NCBI GenBank assembly: GCA_013815395.1
Contig: JACDGH010000074.1
Span: 1 to 9,993 of the forward strand
Origin: Parachlamydiaceae bacterium
GTDB lineage: Bacteria; Chlamydiota; Chlamydiia; Chlamydiales; Parachlamydiaceae
Direction of reading: 5' to 3'
DNA: 9,993 nt
The position numbers and the translations under genes are program-made. Below the pieces are notes generated by a model. The model was not told the DNA's origin, did not search any database, and saw nothing but the letters and a program-made list of their open reading frames with translations. Below, piece after piece: positions 5,547-9,993 of the stretch. Each line of letters opens with the position of its first letter. Position 1 is the stretch's first letter.

Positions 5547-7466
5547 TTATTCAATATCTATTTTTTTAAGTGGATTGAACATTTTTCCGCCACCTTCAAA
5601 ACAATAGTGATACCATTCTAAAAAGTTTAGACGCAATCCATGAATCACGCCGCCCATTATACTTAAAACCAAATTGACGATATGTCCTAAAATAAGAATT
5701 AAAATCCCAAAAACCAAGGGAGAAGAAGCTGCCATTTCGTTCATTGTGGCAGTTAACATTGAGCCCGATAATCCTAAGGCATATAAACGCAAATAAGATA
5801 GTACGTCACCAAATATTTGAATAACCACCGTGGCTTCTAGCAATCCAAGCCATCTATGCTTATATATAGCGATAATTACTGCTATAGCTGCGCCTCCATA
5901 CATCATATAAATGGCGTTTTGCGCAACTGCCTGCTGATCGATCCCAAATACGAAATTCACTAGCGATACCGCACCCAGAAAAATAGGAGTGTATAAATAA
6001 GCACCCACAAGAAAAATTACCCAGCCGATGTTTTGGGGATTGCGCCTGATGTATCTCAACATCGAGAGAATAATGTGGAGCACGCCTACAAACAATGCCA
6101 GTTCCATCATGATATTGTCAGAAAATTTATTATAAGCATCGTAGCTAACGAGGCCATTGCTGCTAGTTGTATGAGCCTGCATCAGAAATTCTGTAGGATC
6201 AGAGGAAGTTGCCAGTTGTGGGTATGTCTTTATCCATCCCTGATAAGTTTCATCATGGTGCTGAATATGATAATCCACTTTTTTTTCTACTAACCAAGAC
6301 ATCAATGATACTTTACGCAAAGAACTGTCAGGGGCAATTGTTACCCCAAAAAATGATGTCGTGAGAACTCCCCAGGCAATAACAGAAAAGGCCAAAATAG
6401 TGACCAAATCTAAAGTTCTTTTGCCCGCTTTGGTTAATTTTGTATGTTTATTGCGGATGTATAAAGCCACCAGGAGCATAATCAAACCATAGCCACCATC
6501 GCCAATGATCATTGAGAAGAAAAGAGCGAAGAAAACTAGCACCCAGACAGAAGGATCTTTATCTGCATTGGAAGGCGTATCATAAATATGAACAAGATCT
6601 TCTCCGATGCGAGCAGCGCCTGTGTTTTCAAGATATGTAGGAGCGACATCATTAGGATCATTTGCAATTTCTTCGGCATGCACGTTCATTTCAGAAATAA
6701 ATTGCTGAAGAATACTTTCTTTATTATTTGGCACCCAACCTTCGACAGAAAATATCATTTCACTTTCTGTCGGCGTCTGAATATAATTGCTTGTTTGCTG
6801 CAACTGGTGGTCATTAAAAGTGTCAATCAAAGCATGATGCAAAAAGTTGTTGTATTTTGCATATTCTTTTAATTTAGCTTCACAGATATGTTTTTCATTT
6901 GAAATTTCTTGATGCCGCTTTTTAAGAGTACCCCAAGGGTTATCGACAAACATTTCAATTAAATGGGGATATTGTTTCTCTATTAGGTTAAAGGCGACAA
7001 AATAATCCAATCCATTGGCAGAGGTGACGTAAAGCACTTCATCATCACTAGATTCAACCTTCCCCATCTTGGCGCAATAAAACTGTACTTTGCAATGCCC
7101 TTCTTTCTGAATATAATCGATATCATTTAAAGAGAAATCGCCAAAAGGTTCAACACGTGCCATGTCTAAAGCTACTGACCGGCTTTCTTCATTCAATCGT
7201 TCACTTTTTTCTTTTAAGAGAAGGATCTGTTGAGTGATTTCTTGTGTGATTTCAAAGTTAACAACCTCTTCTTGTTCAGCCGTGGGCAATCCGCGCAGTA
7301 TTTTAATGGCTTTAAGAATATCCTGGGCATTTTGCGGGATATGCTTTACAGTCGATGCTTTGGCATCAATAAAGTGAATGATGCCTTCTTCTTGAGCCTT
7401 GCTAAAAAAGAGTGAGCGATCTTCTTCGAGGCCAACGAATAAATATTTTTTTACATCAAATCGCAT
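5547..7466 (-). CDS. atpI: V-type ATPase subunit I (membrane stator, a-subunit type)
   Basis: The 639-residue subunit I holds the ion half-channels facing the K ring and anchors the peripheral stalk. The first about 300 residues are soluble, with coiled-coil stretches (about 75-105 and 180-210). The rest has seven or so membrane helices starting at SVWVLVFFALFFSMIIGDGG. The essential stator arginine of the family is R560 in SYLRLYALGLSG. The C-terminal GVIHGLRLNFLEWYHYCFEGGGK signature (from about 606) is also present (shown here: HGLRLNFLEW and EGGGK). I chose ATG 7466 (MRFDVKKY) rather than the in-frame ATG 7478. GGAGG lies 5 bases before 7466 and the MR-DV start resembles chlamydial AtpI, whereas 7478 has no site. 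The gene overlaps the end of atpD by 11 bases, implying coupling. Confidence 0.96.
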   Translation of the reverse strand: MRFDVKKYLFVGLEEDRSLFFSKAQEEGIIHFIDAKASTVKHIPQNAQDILKAIKILRGLPTAEQEEVVNFEITQEITQQILLLKEKSERLNEESRSVALDMARVEPFGDFSLNDIDYIQKEGHCKVQFYCAKMGKVESSDDEVLYVTSANGLDYFVAFNLIEKQYPHLIEMFVDNPWGTLKKRHQEISNEKHICEAKLKEYAKYNNFLHHALIDTFNDHQLQQTSNYIQTPTESEMIFSVEGWVPNNKESILQQFISEMNVHAEEIANDPNDVAPTYLENTGAARIGEDLVHIYDTPSNADKDPSVWVLVFFALFFSMIIGDGGYGLIMLLVALYIRNKHTKLTKAGKRTLDLVTILAFSVIAWGVLTTSFFGVTIAPDSSLRKVSLMSWLVEKKVDYHIQHHDETYQGWIKTYPQLATSSDPTEFLMQAHTTSSNGLVSYDAYNKFSDNIMMELALFVGVLHIILSMLRYIRRNPQNIGWVIFLVGAYLYTPIFLGAVSLVNFVFGIDQQAVAQNAIYMMYGGAAIAVIIAIYKHRWLGLLEATVVIQIFGDVLSYLRLYALGLSGSMLTATMNEMAASSPLVFGILILILGHIVNLVLSIMGGVIHGLRLNFLEWYHYCFEGGGKMFNPLKKIDIE

Positions 7467-8103
7467 GTTCCCCTCCATTCAAGGAAAGGTAAGCTTGCAA
7501 TTGCTTACGTTCTTCAATTTTAGCCTTAGCGACCTTTGCTTGGGAGACTGCAGCTAGTTGCTGATCCCCTAAAAACACTTTAATTTTTTTGATATGCCCT
7601 TTAGCACGGGGGATCAAGATTTTCTCGAACAGATTTACGCGAATCGCCACCATTCTTAACTCATTTTCTAAAGCAGCTTTCTTTTCTTGTGCAATCTGAA
7701 TGCGCACATGCGCTGTGGCGATATCCCTTAATCCCACCATAACGGTATCTACCCATGCAGGAGTATCAAATAGACTATAGGAAAAGTCTTCAAAAATAAT
7801 GCTTTCAAAATAAGGGACTTCGATCCCGGCAATATTTTCATAGCGTTTATTGACTTTGCTCACTTTTGCGCCTTGCATGACATCAATAGAGATTTTCTCA
7901 GTCAATAATAAACTATAGTGATCAATTTCTTTGCGCACGCGTTGAAAGCTCTCTTCACATTGAGCTATCTCTGAGCGCGCTTCAAGTACTTCTACCTGTA
8001 GCATCGCTTTTTTAAGCTGAAGCGTAGGCAAATACTTATTAAGCTGGTTCAGCTTATTTTGTTGTGCGCGTAGTTCATTTTTCGTAAGTTTAATTTCTGC
8101 CAT
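7456..8103 (-). CDS. atpD: V-type ATPase subunit D (central stalk)
   Basis: The 215-residue subunit D is the rotating central shaft inside the A3B3 head and transmits torque to the membrane ring. It is built of long N- and C-terminal helices that would form the antiparallel coiled coil (about 5-70 and 130-205). A less helical middle follows VPYFESIIFEDFSYSLFD. The C-terminal helix carries the conserved RVNLFEKILIPRAKGHIKKI-type segment (about 154-173) and an alanine/lysine-rich end (QAKVAKAKIEER), typical of the family. It starts 9 bases after the atpB stop with only a weak purine-rich site (AAAGAAA), suggesting that translation may depend partly on atpB. Its 3' end overlaps atpI by 11 bases. 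The length is usual for bacterial V-type D. Confidence 0.95.
   Translation of the reverse strand: MAEIKLTKNELRAQQNKLNQLNKYLPTLQLKKAMLQVEVLEARSEIAQCEESFQRVRKEIDHYSLLLTEKISIDVMQGAKVSKVNKRYENIAGIEVPYFESIIFEDFSYSLFDTPAWVDTVMVGLRDIATAHVRIQIAQEKKAALENELRMVAIRVNLFEKILIPRAKGHIKKIKVFLGDQQLAAVSQAKVAKAKIEERKQLQAYLSLNGGEHAI
7472..7476 (-). promoter_or_regulatory. Strong ribosome binding site deciding the atpI start
   Basis: On the minus strand GGAGG followed by GGAAC precedes ATG 7466 with a 5-base spacer. It sits inside the codons that would follow the alternative ATG at 7478, so only the shorter start uses it. It lies in the last codons of atpD. Confidence 0.75.
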
Positions 8104-8112
8104 AATATTTCT

Positions 8113-9411
8113 TTACTTCGGCCAGTACTTGGTCAATATCGATTGCTTAATTCCCACTTCTTCGGACTGGAAACACTCTTTCATTGTTTTCCAACCTAAA
8201 TCTAAGGCATCTTCAAGCGCCAAGTTAACTTCCAAATTCATCATACGATGCTCAAATAAGTGAGAATAACTTAATAGCTGCTCATCCCAACGGGATAACT
8301 TAAAGCCCATGCTCTGGCGTTCACGCGCTTTTTTCGATTCGGCATATAAACGAATCATTCCATTCGCTAAATCTGAATGATCATCTCTTGTGACTTTTCC
8401 AATGACTAGCTGTTTTAAGCGCGAGAGAGAGCCAAAAGGATCAATACGCCCCTGATGCAAGTAAAATTGCCCTTCAGTGATATAGCCTGTATTATCAGGC
8501 ACGGGATGCGTAACATCATCCCCCGGCATTGTTGTTACAGCCACAATGGTGATCGAACCGCTGCCTTCAATCTGTACAGCTTTCTCATAGCGCGCAGCTA
8601 GATCAGAATATAATGAACCTGGATACCCTCTATTTGAAGGCACTTGGTCCATTGTAATGGAAATTTCCTTAATGGCGTCCGCAAAGGACGTCATGTCGGT
8701 CATTAACACCAACACATTCTTATCATTGACCGCAAACCTTTCAGCACAGGCCAAGGCCATGTCAGGCACAAGGATACATTCTACAGCAGGATCAGTGCAA
8801 CGATGGATGAACATTATCGTCTTATTCATCGATCCAGCTTCTTCAGCATTGTCAATGAAAGCTTGATAATCCTTAAAGGTTAAACCCATTCCAGCGATAA
8901 TGACCACATCCGCATCGGTTTGATTAGCAATACGCATCAGTAATGCATTGTAAGGCTCCCCAGGGACGGAGAAAATCGGAATTTTTTGCGATTTTACTAA
9001 GCAATTAAATACGTCGATCATCGGAATATTTGTTCGAACCATTTCGCGGGGAATGACGCGCTTCACAGGATTAAATGATGAGTTGCCAATATTAATAGGC
9101 TCGCCCACAATAGTTGGGCCTCCATCGATAGGCACCCCAGAACCACTCAAGCGACGTCCCAATAAGGATTCTCCATAAACTGCTTGCATCTGACGCTTTA
9201 AAAATGTGACCTTATCATTTGTCGAAATACCGCGAGTATTTTGAAATACTTGAAGTGTAACTTGGTCTCCTTCAATCTGAAGCACGGAAGCAAATACGCT
9301 GCGTCCATCCTTCATATCAATGCGGGCTAATTCTCTCAGTCCGACGCCTTTAGCAGTCACAGTAATCAAATTACCGCGCATGTCATTAATTCTTTCATAA
9401 ATTGTTTTCAT
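8113..9411 (-). CDS. atpB: V-type ATPase subunit B (non-catalytic head subunit)
   Basis: The 432-residue B subunit alternates with catalytic A subunits in the head and shapes the nucleotide sites at A-B interfaces. The N-terminal beta-barrel runs to about residue 75. FSVPGEPYNALL (147-158) is at the place of the P-loop and lacks the GKT/S motif, as expected for non-catalytic B subunits. VPSNRGYPGSLYSDLAARYE (257-276) is the ATPase alpha/beta signature region. MPGDDVTHPVPDNTGYITEG (295-314) is also characteristic. The length is normal for chlamydial-type AtpB. The start at 9411 has AAAGG at 9419-9423 on the minus strand, 7 bases away. The gene follows atpA by 23 bases and precedes atpD by 9, in one operon. 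Confidence 0.97.
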   Translation of the reverse strand: MKTIYERINDMRGNLITVTAKGVGLRELARIDMKDGRSVFASVLQIEGDQVTLQVFQNTRGISTNDKVTFLKRQMQAVYGESLLGRRLSGSGVPIDGGPTIVGEPINIGNSSFNPVKRVIPREMVRTNIPMIDVFNCLVKSQKIPIFSVPGEPYNALLMRIANQTDADVVIIAGMGLTFKDYQAFIDNAEEAGSMNKTIMFIHRCTDPAVECILVPDMALACAERFAVNDKNVLVLMTDMTSFADAIKEISITMDQVPSNRGYPGSLYSDLAARYEKAVQIEGSGSITIVAVTTMPGDDVTHPVPDNTGYITEGQFYLHQGRIDPFGSLSRLKQLVIGKVTRDDHSDLANGMIRLYAESKKARERQSMGFKLSRWDEQLLSYSHLFEHRMMNLEVNLALEDALDLGWKTMKECFQSEEVGIKQSILTKYWPK

Positions 9412-9434
9412 TAGCTTACCTTTACCCTCTAAAC

Positions 9435-9993
9435 CTATTTTCCACTTTCGATGAGATGTTCGACAGCCTCAAAACTATTTCTGTATTCATCACTATCATA
9501 AGCGAGAAAGTTCATGTTTTTAATCTGGTTTTGCAAAGTTAAGAAATATTTACGAGCTTCATCGTGATCATGAAAACGGTAAATTTTTTCAAAGCATTTA
9601 TTCACCAATTGAAATAGAACAATTTGTCGTTCTAAAGGGCAATAGGCATCTTGTTTATCAAATGAATTCTGTTGAAGATAGCTAAAATCAAATAGCTCCG
9701 CTTTCAAATAGATAATCAAATCTTCAAGAGCTGTGCCCTCTTCTCCAACAACCTCCATCCGCTTCCCAATTTCATCCCCATTATGCAGCATTTTTTTGGC
9801 TTTATGCACCATCTTGCCCCAACCAGGAGCCATTTTTTCTAATTCCTGAGCGACATCTACGATATATTTTGACCAGGAAATTAAAGGATCGATTGCAGGG
9901 TAACGGCGTGAATCAGAACGTTCACGCGAAAGCCCTAAAAAAGCCCCTACAACCGCTAAAGTCGCTTGAGTTACAGGCTCTTCAAAATTACCG
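9435..9993 (-). CDS. atpA: V-type ATPase subunit A, C-terminal 185 residues (5' end outside window)
   Basis: The minus-strand frame is open to the window edge at 9993 and ends at TAG 9435-9437, giving 185 residues of the catalytic A subunit. The visible part begins NFEEPVTQATLAVVGAFLGL then SRERSDSRRYPAIDPLISWSKY, the sequence family hallmark after the catalytic core. The helical C-terminal domain follows. The ATG at 9831-9833 could be taken as a start, but it is an internal methionine (LEKMAPGWG), since the conserved A-subunit sequence runs without interruption through it. The P-loop and catalytic glutamate lie outside the window. In the operon order known for chlamydiae, atpE and a small gene would precede atpA outside the window; the operon promoter is therefore not visible. 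Confidence 0.96.
   Translation of the reverse strand, partial: GNFEEPVTQATLAVVGAFLGLSRERSDSRRYPAIDPLISWSKYIVDVAQELEKMAPGWGKMVHKAKKMLHNGDEIGKRMEVVGEEGTALEDLIIYLKAELFDFSYLQQNSFDKQDAYCPLERQIVLFQLVNKCFEKIYRFHDHDEARKYFLTLQNQIKNMNFLAYDSDEYRNSFEAVEHLIESGK

Noticed and set aside
7467..7478. ATG 7478 as start of atpI
   Set aside because: No ribosome binding site before it; the GGAGG at 7472-7476 serves the ATG at 7466.
9831..9833. ATG as start of a separate 132-residue gene
   Set aside because: The frame continues upstream with conserved V-type A-subunit sequence to the window edge, so it is an internal methionine.

Overview
The window looks like chromosomal DNA of an AT-rich bacterium, most likely an environmental (amoeba- or protist-associated) member of the Chlamydiae. 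The main clue is the minus-strand V-type ATPase block, read in transcription order as atpA (C-terminal part), atpB, atpD, atpI, atpK. This is the order known from chlamydiae; spirochaetes such as Borrelia share it, so the phylum assignment is an inference. The presence of a complete NHEJ set would fit a larger-genome environmental chlamydia better than the reduced Chlamydiaceae.

Layout. 1-471 (+) is the 3' end of an unrecognised gene that begins before the window. 472-870 is non-coding, with two compact hairpins, a short inverted repeat and a weak candidate promoter. 871-4663 (+) is a tight four-gene operon: ku, a LigD phosphoesterase-ligase, a separate LigD primase/polymerase, and a DJ-1/PfpI-family protein. 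The first three genes overlap by ATGA junctions and the fourth follows after 18 bases. 4664-5094 is the gap between two convergent operons. It holds two large imperfect palindromes (about 104 and 90 nt) and a third partial repeat copy that can pair with one arm of the first. 5095-9993 (-) is the distal part of the V-ATPase operon.

How the genes work together. Ku would bind DNA ends and recruit the LigD activities. Pol fills gaps or adds (ribo)nucleotides, PE trims 3' ends and LIG seals. In many bacteria these three domains form one LigD polypeptide; here the order is PE-LIG then POL (the Pseudomonas order) but split into two translationally coupled proteins. The DJ-1/PfpI gene probably shares the transcript and suggests a stress-survival role. 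The V-ATPase genes encode the rotary A/B head (atpA, atpB), the central stalk (atpD), the membrane stator (atpI) and the rotor ring (atpK). The AtpK residues match the known Na+ ligand set, so a sodium-coupled enzyme is plausible.

The most unusual signals are the split NHEJ operon with its DJ-1 partner and the structured repeat region between the convergent operons.
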